64,000 nt of DNA. Origin: Lentzea albidocapillata subsp. violacea. GTDB taxonomy: Bacteria; Actinomycetota; Actinomycetes; Mycobacteriales; Pseudonocardiaceae. The notes beneath the pieces are model-generated. The model saw only the letters and a program-made list of their open reading frames with translations. It was not told where the DNA came from and did no database searches. The stretch spans positions 434,001 to 498,000 of the forward strand of contig NZ_FNET01000001.1 of assembly GCF_900100275.1 (NCBI RefSeq), given 5' to 3'. This document shows, piece by piece, positions 42,742 to 51,089 of the stretch. Every line of letters starts with the position of its first letter. Position 1 is the first letter of the stretch. The position numbers and the translations under genes are program-made.

Positions 42742-42877
42742 CGCGGTTCGCGCGCGGCCTGAGCGCCACCGAGCCCGCCAGGAGCAGTCCGGCGGCGACG
42801 AGCAAGGCGTGCGGCACGAGCAGACCCGCCGCCACCAGCGCGAGAGCTGCCAGGTGGAAGGGCCAGGTGGTGGTCAT
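42728..42877 (-). CDS. Small 49-residue membrane protein
   Basis: An ATG at 42877 with a strong GGAGG site starts a 49-residue protein consisting almost entirely of two hydrophobic stretches (LAALALVAAGLLVPHALLVA, then GLLLAGSVAL) and a basic tail RPRANRVNRS. The 3' end overlaps the convergent XRE-cupin gene by 14 bp. No family is recognised. Confidence 0.5.
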   Translation of the reverse strand: MTTTWPFHLAALALVAAGLLVPHALLVAAGLLLAGSVALRPRANRVNRS

Positions 42878-43137
42878 CGGGCGCCTCCAGAGAGGTTGAG
42901 GGCGTCTGACTCCACGATCGTCACTTTTGGTCGTTTCGGCGATCCGTCGTGGCACCCAACCGGGGCGCCGTGCGGGCCGCTGATGGCGCCGGTCGTGAGT
43001 GTCATCGCCCGTAGCCCGCCGACCGGCACACCTGCCGGGCTCCGGCGAATATGGGTGTTGCCACGGATGGACAGGTGGCGCCCTCGCCCGTCAGCCTCGC
43101 AGGCGTGGCGGGAAGCGATCACGGAGAGGCGGCGCAC

Positions 43138-44088
43138 GTGTCGTTGTTCGGGCGGATCTTCCTGCTCAACGCCCTGGTTCTGGTCATCGCGGCCATGTTG
43201 CTCGTGTTCGGGCCCGCGACGGTGTCGACGCCGGCGCCGTTGCGCGAGGTGCTGGTGCTGGCGGCCGGGCTGGTGGTGATGCTGATCGCGAACGCCCTGC
43301 TGATCCGGGTGGGGCTGGCGCCGCTCGGGCGGCTCACGCGGGCGATGACCACGATCGACCTGCTCAAGCCCGGACCTCGGTTGCGGGCGACGGGGCACGG
43401 GGAGATCGCCGAGCTGATCACGACCTTCAACAGCATGATCGACCGGCTGGAGACCGAGCGCGGGTACAGCTCGGCCATCGCGTTGTCGGCGCAGGAGTCG
43501 GAGCGGCGGCGGGTGGCGCAGGAGCTGCACGACGAGGTGGGACAGTCGCTGACGGCGGTGCTGCTGAGTCTCAAGCGGGTGGCGGACCAGTCGCCGCGGG
43601 AGACGCGCGAGGAACTCCTCCAGGTGCAGGAGACGACGCGCAGCACGCTCGACGAGATCCGCCGCATCGCGCGGCGACTGCGGCCCGGTGTGCTGGAGGA
43701 GCTGGGGCTGGTCAGCGCGCTCAAGGCGCTCACACGGGAGATCGGCGACCCGGCCGGTCTCACGATCAGGCGGTCGTTCGACAGGAACCTGCCCGCGCTC
43801 GGCGCCGAGACCGAGCTGGTGGTCTACCGCGTCGCGCAGGAGGGTCTCACCAACGCCGTCCGGCACGCGAAGGCGGACGAGATCGAACTCACCCTGACGG
43901 CTCGTCCGTCCGAAGTGGAGCTACGACTGCGCGACAACGGCCGGGGGATCGGCGACAGCCAGGAGGGCGCGGGCATCCGCGGCATGCGGGAACGCGCACT
44001 GCTGGTCGGCGCCGAGCTGACCGTCGGGCCGGCGCTGACGGGCACCGAGGTCAGGCTGGTAGTGAAGGCCAAGGGGGAGGGCGAATGA
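43138..44088 (+). CDS. Sensor histidine kinase, NarL-type (HisKA_3)
   Basis: The 316-residue protein has two N-terminal membrane helices, a HAMP-like segment (LAPLGRLTRAMTTIDLL), the dimerisation/phosphoacceptor motif ERRRVAQELHDEVGQSL and a HATPase domain with NAVRHA and RDNGRGIGD. The sensor loop outside the membrane is very short. I prefer the GTG at 43138, preceded by gagagg, over an ATG at 43051. Its stop overlaps the response regulator start (ATGA), making a two-component pair. Confidence 0.85.
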   Translation: MSLFGRIFLLNALVLVIAAMLLVFGPATVSTPAPLREVLVLAAGLVVMLIANALLIRVGLAPLGRLTRAMTTIDLLKPGPRLRATGHGEIAELITTFNSMIDRLETERGYSSAIALSAQESERRRVAQELHDEVGQSLTAVLLSLKRVADQSPRETREELLQVQETTRSTLDEIRRIARRLRPGVLEELGLVSALKALTREIGDPAGLTIRRSFDRNLPALGAETELVVYRVAQEGLTNAVRHAKADEIELTLTARPSEVELRLRDNGRGIGDSQEGAGIRGMRERALLVGAELTVGPALTGTEVRLVVKAKGEGE

Positions 44089-44732
44089 CCGTGCGCATCC
44101 TGCTCGCGGACGACCACGCGCTCGTCCGCCGCGGCGTCCGGATGATCCTGGACAACGAACCCGACCTGGAGGTCGTCGGCGAGGCGGGCGACGGCGCGGA
44201 AGCGATCAGCCTGGCCCGCAGGGACAAGCCGGACCTGGCGATCCTCGACATCGCCATGCCGCGGCTGACCGGGTTGCAGGCCGCGCGGGAGCTCTCGCGT
44301 CTCCTGCCGGACCTGCGGATCCTGATCCTCACGATGTACGACAACGAGCAGTACTTCTTCGAGGCGCTCAAGGCGGGCGCCTCCGGGTACGTGCTGAAGT
44401 CCGTCGCCGACCGCGACCTGGTGGAGGCGTGCCGCTCGGCCATGCGCGGCGAGCCGTTCCTCTACCCCGGCGCGGTGAACTCGCTGATCCGCAACTACCT
44501 GGACCGCGCCAGGGAGGGCGGCGGCTTCCCGGCCAAGGCGATCACCGATCGCGAGGAGGAGATCCTCAAGCTGGTCGCGGAGGGCCATTCCTCCAAGGAG
44601 ATCGCGGACATGCTCGTGATCAGCGTCAAGACCGTCGAGCGGCACCGGGCCAACCTGCTGCAGAAACTCGGGCTCAGGGACCGTCTCGAACTCACCCGGT
44701 ACGCGATCCGCGCCGGGCTCATCGAACCCTAG
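44085..44732 (+). CDS. Response regulator, LuxR/NarL type
   Basis: The 215-residue protein has a receiver domain (ADDHALVRRG, phosphoacceptor Asp in LAILDIAMP, and a Lys in YVLKSV) and a LuxR-type helix-turn-helix (TDREEEILKLVAEGHSSKEI, then VKTVERHRANLLQKL). It is cognate to the upstream kinase by gene overlap. The following cation antiporter genes lie 77 bp downstream and are possible targets. Confidence 0.92.
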   Translation: MTVRILLADDHALVRRGVRMILDNEPDLEVVGEAGDGAEAISLARRDKPDLAILDIAMPRLTGLQAARELSRLLPDLRILILTMYDNEQYFFEALKAGASGYVLKSVADRDLVEACRSAMRGEPFLYPGAVNSLIRNYLDRAREGGGFPAKAITDREEEILKLVAEGHSSKEIADMLVISVKTVERHRANLLQKLGLRDRLELTRYAIRAGLIEP

Positions 44733-44809
44733 CGGCGCGACACCACGATGCACCCGTCCGACCCCGAACTCCCCGGCAACGTTCCGGGCCACACCACTAG
44801 GAAACTCGA

Positions 44810-45283
44810 GTGAACGTCGAAGTGACGCCCCTGCCCGGCATAGGGGTCAGGCAGGACTTCTCCATCCGTTCCGGCCGCCGGATCGGCGTGATCTCCTACC
44901 GTGACGGCAAGTTCGAGCTCATCATGTCCAAACAGGATGATCCCGACACGACCGCCGCGTCCATCCCGCTCTCGCCGGAGGAGGCGGGCACGCTCGCCGG
45001 GCTGCTCGGGGCGCCGCAGCTCGTCTCGAAGCTCGCCCGGCAGCACGCCGACATCACCGGGATCACGACCCGCCAGTTGCCGGTCACGGCGTTCTCCAGC
45101 CGCACCCTCGGCGACACGGCGCTGCGCACCCGCACCGGCGCCTCCATCGTCGCCGTCGTGCGCGGGGGCAACGCGCATCCGTCGCCGGGCCCTGACTTCC
45201 TGTTCCAGAACGGCGATCTCGCGGTCGTCGTCGGCACCGCGGACGGTCTTGATGCCGCCGCGGACATCCTGACGGGCGGCTGA
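44810..45283 (+). CDS. KhtT-like RCK_C regulatory subunit of cation/proton antiporter
   Basis: The 157-residue protein ends with a TrkA-C (RCK_C) domain (residues about 80-155) with GASIVAVVRGG and LFQNGDLAVVVGT. The N-terminal half is like KhtT, the cytoplasmic regulator of the KhtU K+/H+ antiporter. Start is GTG 44810. The antiporter gene begins 4 bp after its stop, so the two form a complex. It should sense a nucleotide, pH or ions. Confidence 0.83.
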   Translation: MNVEVTPLPGIGVRQDFSIRSGRRIGVISYRDGKFELIMSKQDDPDTTAASIPLSPEEAGTLAGLLGAPQLVSKLARQHADITGITTRQLPVTAFSSRTLGDTALRTRTGASIVAVVRGGNAHPSPGPDFLFQNGDLAVVVGTADGLDAAADILTGG

Positions 45284-45287
45284 GCGA

Positions 45288-46463
45288 GTGCACGACACCA
45301 CGATCGCGCTGATCCAACTGGGTGCGGTCTTCTTCGGACTGGGCCTGCTCGGCCGCCTCGCCTGGAGATTCGGCATCTCGCCGATCCCGCTCTACCTCGT
45401 CGGCGGTCTCGCGTTCGGGTCCGGCGGACTCGTCCCGTTGCACGGCATCGAGAACTTCACCCACCTCGCCAGCGAGATCGGCGTGGTGCTGCTGCTCCTC
45501 CTGCTGGGCCTCGAGTACTCGGCGTCCGAACTGACCACCGGCCTGAAGAAGTCGTGGATGGCCGGTGTCCTCGACATCGTGCTCAACGCGGCACCCGGCG
45601 CCATCGTCGCGCTGATGCTCGGCTGGGGCATGGTCGGCGCGCTGGCGATGGCGGGCGTCACCTACATCTCGTCGTCCGGCATCATCGCGAAGGTCCTCGG
45701 CGACCTCGGCCGCCTGGGCAACCGGGAGACGCCGGTGATCCTCTCGGTGCTGGTGTTCGAGGACCTGGCGATGGCCGTCTACCTGCCGGTGCTCACGGCC
45801 GTGCTCGCGGGCGTCAGCTTCGTCGGCGGGCTGACGTCGGTCGGCATCTCGCTGCTCGCGATCACCATCGTTCTGGTGGTGGCGCTGAAGTACGGCCGGT
45901 TCATCTCGGCCATCGTGGACAGTCCCGACCACGAGGTGTTCCTGCTCAAGCTGCTCGGCTCGGCGCTGCTGGTCGCCGGCATCGCCTCGGAACTGCAGGT
46001 GTCCGCCGCCGTCGGCGCGTTCCTGCTGGGCATCGCGATCTCCGGCTCCACCGCCGAGAACGCCACGCGCCTGCTGGAACCGTTGCGCGACCTGTTCGCC
46101 GCGATGTTCTTCGTGGTGTTCGGCCTGAACACCGATCCACGCACGATCCCGCCCGTGCTCGGCATGGCGGTGCTGCTCGCCGTGATCACCACCGTGACGA
46201 AGGTGGCGACGGGGTGGTGGGCGGCACGACGCCAGGGCATCGGACCGATGGGCCGCGCCCGCACGGGTGCCGCGCTGGTCGCGCGAGGTGAGTTCTCCAT
46301 CGTCATCGCCGGTCTCGCGGTCGCCTCCGGTCAGGTGAACGAGCAACTGGCCGCGCTCGCCACCGCGTACGTGCTGCTGATGGCGATCATCGGCCCGATC
46401 GCGGCGCGCTACGTGGAACCGGTCGGCGAGTTCTTCCTACGCAGGCGGGCAGTGGCTCAGTGA
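45288..46463 (+). CDS. CPA2-family cation/proton antiporter (KhtU/KefB-like)
   Basis: The 391-residue protein has about 12 hydrophobic helices with CPA2-type features: GLLGRLAWRFGISPIPLYLV at the start, LLLLLGLEYS, SSSGIIAKVLGDLGRLGNRE with ILSVLVFEDLAMAVYLPVL, and ARTGAALVARGEFSIVIAGL. This is a K+(Na+)/H+ antiporter of the plasma membrane. The cytoplasmic Rossmann domain of KefB is missing, as in KhtU, whose regulator is a separate subunit. It pairs with the upstream RCK_C protein. Confidence 0.9.
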   Translation: MHDTTIALIQLGAVFFGLGLLGRLAWRFGISPIPLYLVGGLAFGSGGLVPLHGIENFTHLASEIGVVLLLLLLGLEYSASELTTGLKKSWMAGVLDIVLNAAPGAIVALMLGWGMVGALAMAGVTYISSSGIIAKVLGDLGRLGNRETPVILSVLVFEDLAMAVYLPVLTAVLAGVSFVGGLTSVGISLLAITIVLVVALKYGRFISAIVDSPDHEVFLLKLLGSALLVAGIASELQVSAAVGAFLLGIAISGSTAENATRLLEPLRDLFAAMFFVVFGLNTDPRTIPPVLGMAVLLAVITTVTKVATGWWAARRQGIGPMGRARTGAALVARGEFSIVIAGLAVASGQVNEQLAALATAYVLLMAIIGPIAARYVEPVGEFFLRRRAVAQ

Positions 46464-46762
46464 GGTGGCCGGCACTCCTGCTGGCCCTGCTGCTGGCGTT
46501 CGTCGCCACGAGCACCCGCGACACAGCCGCGGACCGGCCGGGATCGGGGCTCAACGCTCCGGTGTCGGCCGTCCACGTGCAGACGACGGCGTCCCCGGAC
46601 GGCTGCTGGGCGCTGCCCGGCCCCGCGACCGGTCCGCGCCCGCCGCAGGGCCGGGCGGCGGTCGTCGTGGCCACCGCCCAGAACGCCGAAGGAACGACCT
46701 CAGGTCACCGGTCGAGCCGGGCGCCGCCGCACGCGGCCGCTCCCGACTCCACCCACCCCTGA
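46460..46762 (+). CDS. Small secreted or membrane-anchored protein
   Basis: A GTG at 46460 overlaps the antiporter stop by 4 bp and starts a 100-residue protein. It has an N-terminal hydrophobic helix (ALLLALLLAFVATS) and then a Pro/Ala-rich, low-complexity polar region with a single Cys. The coupling to the antiporter is the main support. No family is recognised. Confidence 0.5.
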   Translation: MRWPALLLALLLAFVATSTRDTAADRPGSGLNAPVSAVHVQTTASPDGCWALPGPATGPRPPQGRAAVVVATAQNAEGTTSGHRSSRAPPHAAAPDSTHP

Positions 46763-46776
46763 CCTGAGGACCTCAC

Positions 46777-46941
46777 ATGTCGTACGTCGTTCTGGTGTTG
46801 TTCGTCGCGTCCGTGCTCGTCGGTATCGGCGCGCTGGGCGCGATGCTGAAGAAGAAGGAGCCGTTCTACGGCGTGGTCGGACTCGTGACCATCTGCGTCC
46901 CGAGTTCGCTCCTGGCGTTCCTCTACCTGGCCGTGGCCTGA
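46777..46941 (+). CDS. 54-residue two-helix membrane protein
   Basis: An ATG at 46777, with tgagga upstream, opens a 54-residue protein. It has two hydrophobic segments (VVLVLFVASVLVGIGALGAM and a C-terminal LVTICVPSSLLAFLYLAVA) around a short basic loop KKKEP. It follows the previous small gene by 14 bp. Its end overlaps the convergent carboxyltransferase gene by 19 bp. It may be an accessory subunit of the antiporter, but no homologue is recognised. Confidence 0.55.
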   Translation: MSYVVLVLFVASVLVGIGALGAMLKKKEPFYGVVGLVTICVPSSLLAFLYLAVA

Positions 46942-48269
46942 TCAGCGGACTGGCCGAGCTGGGCGATCCCCCGCGCCACGCCCAGCTCGACCAAGTCCTG
47001 CGGCCGCAACCGCAACTCCTCCGCCGTCTGCCGCGCCCGCGCCGGATCCCGTTTGAGGATCGCGTTCGCCAGTTCGGGTGAGATGACCGCGAAGTAGCCG
47101 TCCGGCGTCACCCACATCCGGTCCGGTGCGGCGAACGCCAGCGCGCCACCGGAGCCGCCCTCCCCGATCACCAGCGTCGTCACCGGCACGCGCGCGGCCG
47201 CGATCGCGGTGAACAGGTCGGCGATGGCGGCGCCCACACCCGCCTTCTCGGCGGCCGCGTCGTTGGCCGCGCCCGGTGTGTCCACGAGCGTCAGCACCGG
47301 GATTCCCAGCCGGTCCGCCAGCCGGACGAGACGGGCCGCCGTACGGAAGCCGGGGGGCCGGGTCGCCGTGCCGCACTGCGCCGCGTAGGCGATGGTCTGC
47401 CCGTCGCGATACCCGAACCCGCACAGCACACCGGGGTCGACGCCGCCGCTGCGATCGCCGTTGATCGGCTCGTGCCAGCCGAAGTAGGAGGCGAGGTACT
47501 CCTTGGCGCGCGGCCGGCCCAGCGTGCGGGCGCGCACCACCGCGTCCCAGCCGGTCTTCGGCAACGTCGTCTGGCCCAGCGCCGCCGGCACGGGGGCGGG
47601 GGCGCCGGTGGACGTGGTGAGCAGCCGCAGCCAGCGCTCCAGCCGGTCGCGCAACTCCTCCGGCGGCACGAGCTGGTCGACCAGACCGGCCGCGAACTGC
47701 TGCGTCACCGAGTATCCCGGCGGCCGCACGCGTGACCCGGCGAACCCGACCTGCGCGCCGCGCAGTCCCAGCACGACGTCCGCGCCCGCCCCGAGCGTGG
47801 CCCAGCCGCCCCCGGTCGTGGGATCGCGCAGCACGGCGACGTGCGGCAGCCCGGCCTCGCGGGTGAGCGTGAGCTGCCGGGCGATCCGGGGCAGCTGCAT
47901 CAACGCGAGCGTGCCCTCCTGCATGCGGCTGCCCCCGGTCGCGACCAGCGAGACGACCGGCAGGCGGCGTTCGCGGGCGTGTGTGAAGGCCTGCTCGATG
48001 CGGGCGCCGGTGCGGGTTCCCAGCGAGCCGCCGAGGAACCCGAACTCGAACGCCACCACCATCGTCGTCACGCCGCCGATCTCCGCGATCCCGCAGACGA
48101 CGGACTCGCGTTCACCGGTCGAGGCGGCTGCTCGCGCGAGCTGGTCGCCGTAACCCGGCCAGCCGAGCGGTCCGTCCCCAGTGGAGGGTCCGAGGTCGTC
48201 CGGCAGCTCCTCGAACGCGGACGCCAGCCGGCCGATCAGCTCGCGGGCCGGCTCACGCCCGCAGGGCAC
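46923..48269 (-). CDS. Carboxyltransferase, fused beta-alpha (AccD-AccA / MdcD-MdcE-like)
   Basis: The 448-residue protein is two crotonase-like carboxyltransferase halves in one chain. The N-terminal half (about 20-215) is AccD/MdcD-like, with ATGGSRMQEGTLALMQL and TTGGGWATLGAGADVVLG. The C-terminal half (about 235-440) is AccA/MdcE-like, with VDTPGAANDAAAEKAG and IGEGGSGGALAFAA. A zinc ribbon is not seen. No biotin carrier or biotin carboxylase is nearby. It is coupled to malonyl-CoA synthetase and a malonate carrier. A role in decarboxylating malonyl-CoA in place of MatA, or in a carboxyl transfer from it, is inferred. Start is GTG 48269. Confidence 0.82.
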   Translation of the reverse strand: MPCGREPARELIGRLASAFEELPDDLGPSTGDGPLGWPGYGDQLARAAASTGERESVVCGIAEIGGVTTMVVAFEFGFLGGSLGTRTGARIEQAFTHARERRLPVVSLVATGGSRMQEGTLALMQLPRIARQLTLTREAGLPHVAVLRDPTTGGGWATLGAGADVVLGLRGAQVGFAGSRVRPPGYSVTQQFAAGLVDQLVPPEELRDRLERWLRLLTTSTGAPAPVPAALGQTTLPKTGWDAVVRARTLGRPRAKEYLASYFGWHEPINGDRSGGVDPGVLCGFGYRDGQTIAYAAQCGTATRPPGFRTAARLVRLADRLGIPVLTLVDTPGAANDAAAEKAGVGAAIADLFTAIAAARVPVTTLVIGEGGSGGALAFAAPDRMWVTPDGYFAVISPELANAILKRDPARARQTAEELRLRPQDLVELGVARGIAQLGQSADQATAR

Positions 48270-49665
48270 GCTTCATCACCTTGCCCATGTCGTTGCGCGG
48301 CAACGACTCCACGAACCGCACCACCCGAGGCCGTTTGTGCGGGGTGAGCAGCCGCGCTACGTGGTCGGCGAGCTCGCCCGAGGACGGCTCCGCCCCGGCG
48401 GGCACGACCCAGGCGACGATCCGCTCGCCCAGGTCGTCGTCGGGCTCGCCGGTCACCGCCACCTCCTTCACCCCGGGGTGCTCCAGCAGGGCGTTCTCGA
48501 TCTCGCCCGCGCCGATCTTGTAGCCGCCGCTCTTGATGATGTCCGTCGCCTTGCGCCCGACGATGCGGAAGTAGCCGTCCTCGTCCCGCGTGCCCACGTC
48601 GCCGGTGCGGAACCAGCCGTCCGCGAACGCCTCGGCGGTGGCGTCGGGCCGGTTGAGGTACTCGGTGAACAGGTTCGGCCCGCGTACCTGGATCTCACCG
48701 ATCGCGCCTACGTCGTCCAGCGCCAGTCCGGCGTCGTCGACCAGCCGCACCTCGACGCCGGGCAGCGGCACACCGACCGCGCCCGGCCTGCGGTCGCCGT
48801 CCGCGCGGACGCTGGTGTTCATCAGCGTCTCGGTCATCCCGTACCGCTCGACGACGCGCTGCCCGGTGGCGGCGGCGATCCGTTCGTGGTCGCGCACCGG
48901 CAACGCGGCCGACCCCGACACCAGCAACCGCGCTCCGCTCAACGCGTCGGCGAGCTTTACGTCCTCGCCCACTTCTTCCGCGATCCGGTGGTACATCGTC
49001 GGAACGCCGAACATCATCGTGCCGTCGTTCAAAGCCTGGGTGACCGCGTCGGTGGAGAACTTGCCGAGGTGGTGCACCGTGCCACCGCGCCGCAACGGGC
49101 CCAGCACGCCGAGGATCAGCCCGTGCACGTGGAACAACGGCAAGGCGTGCACCAGCACGTCCTCCGAGGTCCACTCCCACGCCTCCGCGACCGCGTCCAA
49201 AGTGGACACGATCGCCCTGCGCGGCAGCACCACGCCCTTGGGTGCGCCGGTGGTGCCCGAGGTGTAGACGATCAACGCCGGAGCCTCGTCGCCGGGATCG
49301 GCGAACGGCCCGAAGTCACCGCCGTCGAGCGTGACATCGCGGCGCGGCACCGAGTCCAGTCCGGTCGGAAGCCGCGTGCCGGGAGCGGCCAGCACCAGCG
49401 CGGGCGCGCTGTCCGACACGATGTGCGCGAGTTCGCGTTCGCCGACCTTCGGGTTGAGCGGCACGGCGGGCACCCCGGCGAGCAGGGCCGCGACCACCGC
49501 GACGCACGTCTCGATGGCCGGAGTCGCCCAGATCGCCACCCGAGGCAGGCCGGACAGCTGCTGTGCCAGCGTTCCGGCACAGGCGGCGAGTTCGGTGTGG
49601 GTGAGGGTGCGGTCGCCGAAGCGGAGGGCGACGCGGTCTGACTGCAAGGCGAACATCAAGGTCAC
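48253..49665 (-). CDS. matB: Malonyl-CoA synthetase-like AMP-forming ligase (MatB)
   Basis: This 470-residue acyl-CoA synthetase has the P-loop YTSGTTGAPKG, LPLFHVHGL, ERYGMTET, GWFRTGDVG and the hinge region GRKATDIIKSGGYKI. It ends LPRNDMGKVMKRAL with the adenylation lysine. The sequence pattern VHGL with RYGMTE is typical of malonyl-CoA synthetases. The neighbouring carrier and GntR regulator make MatB the best identity. GTG 49665 overlaps the carrier stop by 4 bp; an ATG three codons later is an alternative. It converts malonate, ATP and CoA to malonyl-CoA. Confidence 0.85.
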   Translation of the reverse strand: MTLMFALQSDRVALRFGDRTLTHTELAACAGTLAQQLSGLPRVAIWATPAIETCVAVVAALLAGVPAVPLNPKVGERELAHIVSDSAPALVLAAPGTRLPTGLDSVPRRDVTLDGGDFGPFADPGDEAPALIVYTSGTTGAPKGVVLPRRAIVSTLDAVAEAWEWTSEDVLVHALPLFHVHGLILGVLGPLRRGGTVHHLGKFSTDAVTQALNDGTMMFGVPTMYHRIAEEVGEDVKLADALSGARLLVSGSAALPVRDHERIAAATGQRVVERYGMTETLMNTSVRADGDRRPGAVGVPLPGVEVRLVDDAGLALDDVGAIGEIQVRGPNLFTEYLNRPDATAEAFADGWFRTGDVGTRDEDGYFRIVGRKATDIIKSGGYKIGAGEIENALLEHPGVKEVAVTGEPDDDLGERIVAWVVPAGAEPSSGELADHVARLLTPHKRPRVVRFVESLPRNDMGKVMKRALRA

Positions 49666-50966
49666 CAGATCTCCGGGACGACGAGGGCGAGCCACACCAG
49701 CGGCGGCGCCGCCGCGACCATGATCCCGCCGTAGACCATCAGTTGCTTGAAGAACTTGTCACGGTCGACGTCCTGCGCGCCGGCCAGCACCAGAGCGCCG
49801 TTGGTGGAGAACGGACTCACGTCGACCACGGTCGCCGACACCGCCAGCGCCGCGATCAGGCCGATCGCGCTGACCTCGCCCTGCAGCAGGAACGGCACGG
49901 CCAGCGGGATCAGCGCGCCCATGATGCCGACGGACGAGGCGAACGCCGACACGATCGCGCCGATGTAGCAGATCAGCAGGGCAGCGAGCAGGGGAGCGCC
50001 GACACCGGCGACCGAGTCGCCCGCCCACTTGATCGTGCCCATCGTCTGCAGCACGGCGACGTAGGTGAGGATGCCGCAGATCAGCAGCACCGTCGGCCAC
50101 GTGATCTGGGTGATCGCCTGCTTGGACGTCTCCGGCCACACCACGCTGAGCAGTACGGCCACCGTGATCGCGGCGAGGCCGACGTCGAGGTCGAACACCA
50201 GCGCGGCGGTCACGAGGGCGGCGAGACCGAGCAGCGTCGCGATGCGGGGCGCGGTCAGGGCGACACGCTCTTCGGTCAGGTCGCTGCTGCCGTCTTCGCC
50301 GATTCCGCCACCGCCGCCACCACCACCGGCGCGGGCCAGTGCGGGCGCTTCCAGTGGCTGCCTGGCGAGCTTCATGCCGCCCAGCACCACGAACACCACG
50401 GCGGCGATCAGCAGGTTCACCACGAGGCTGGCCAGGAACAGCACGATCTCGTTGCCCGGCAGGCCTTCCTTGGCCACGATGCCGTTGACGATCGTGCCGT
50501 AGATGCTGATGGGCGAGAAGCCGCCGGCCTGCGCGCCGTGCACCACCATCACGCCCATCAACAAGGGGCTGATCCGGTACTTCGCGGCGAACCCCATCGC
50601 GATCGGCGCCACGATCGCGACCGCGGCCGGGCTCACCGCACCGATCGCCGTCAGCACGCCGGTGATCGCGAACATCACCCACGGCATCAGCGCGATCCGC
50701 CCGCCGACGAGCCGGATCGCCCGGTACACCAGCCAGTCCGTGGTGCCGTTGGCGCGGGCGATGGCGAACAGGAACGTCACCCCGACCAGCACGACGAACA
50801 ACGAGGCGGGGAAGCCCTCGAAGATGTCGTCGGTCTTCATGTCCGCCACCAGCGTGCCGACGCCGAAGGCCGCGGCGAAGGCGAGCGCGCCCATGTTGAT
50901 CGACCTGGTCGTGGCGATGACGAACACCACGACCAGCACGAGTATCGAGATCAGTTCGGCGGACAT
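49662..50966 (-). CDS. matC: Malonate/dicarboxylate carrier (MatC-like)
   Basis: The 434-residue protein has about 12 hydrophobic helices in the ion-transporter/SLC13-like layout, with AVSPAAVAIVAPIAMGFA and GGFSPISIYGTIVNG, resembling the MatC N-terminal family. A cytoplasmic loop contains a Gly run (eight or more in a row) around residue 220. Gene order carrier-ligase-carboxyltransferase on one strand with a divergent GntR regulator mirrors mat operons. It imports malonate or a related dicarboxylate. Confidence 0.85.
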   Translation of the reverse strand: MSAELISILVLVVVFVIATTRSINMGALAFAAAFGVGTLVADMKTDDIFEGFPASLFVVLVGVTFLFAIARANGTTDWLVYRAIRLVGGRIALMPWVMFAITGVLTAIGAVSPAAVAIVAPIAMGFAAKYRISPLLMGVMVVHGAQAGGFSPISIYGTIVNGIVAKEGLPGNEIVLFLASLVVNLLIAAVVFVVLGGMKLARQPLEAPALARAGGGGGGGGIGEDGSSDLTEERVALTAPRIATLLGLAALVTAALVFDLDVGLAAITVAVLLSVVWPETSKQAITQITWPTVLLICGILTYVAVLQTMGTIKWAGDSVAGVGAPLLAALLICYIGAIVSAFASSVGIMGALIPLAVPFLLQGEVSAIGLIAALAVSATVVDVSPFSTNGALVLAGAQDVDRDKFFKQLMVYGGIMVAAAPPLVWLALVVPEIW

Positions 50967-51002
50967 GCGGGGCTCCCGTCGTTGGGACTGTCCGAGTGGA
51001 TG

Positions 51003-51069
51003 AGTGGTTCAGCCACTTTCCGCCCGCGGTCCAGCCGCTGTCAAGAGGTGGCCTAGTGGCTGAGCCACT
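51003..51069. promoter_or_regulatory. Twin GntR operators upstream of malonate module
   Basis: AGTGGTTCAGCCACT (51003-51017) and AGTGGC-TGA-GCCACT (51055-51069) share the AGTGG...CCACT palindrome and lie 52 bp centre to centre (about five turns). They sit between matC and the GntR gene. Both genes read outward, so cooperative binding could repress both promoters. FCD-type GntR proteins commonly bind such TGG/CCA palindromes. Confidence 0.72.
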
Positions 51070-51089
51070 TGACCGGTTATCCTGGGACG

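Noticed and set aside
48181-51056. Two plus-strand frames of more than 430 codons
   Set aside because: Antisense to matB and matC, His/Arg-rich shadows.
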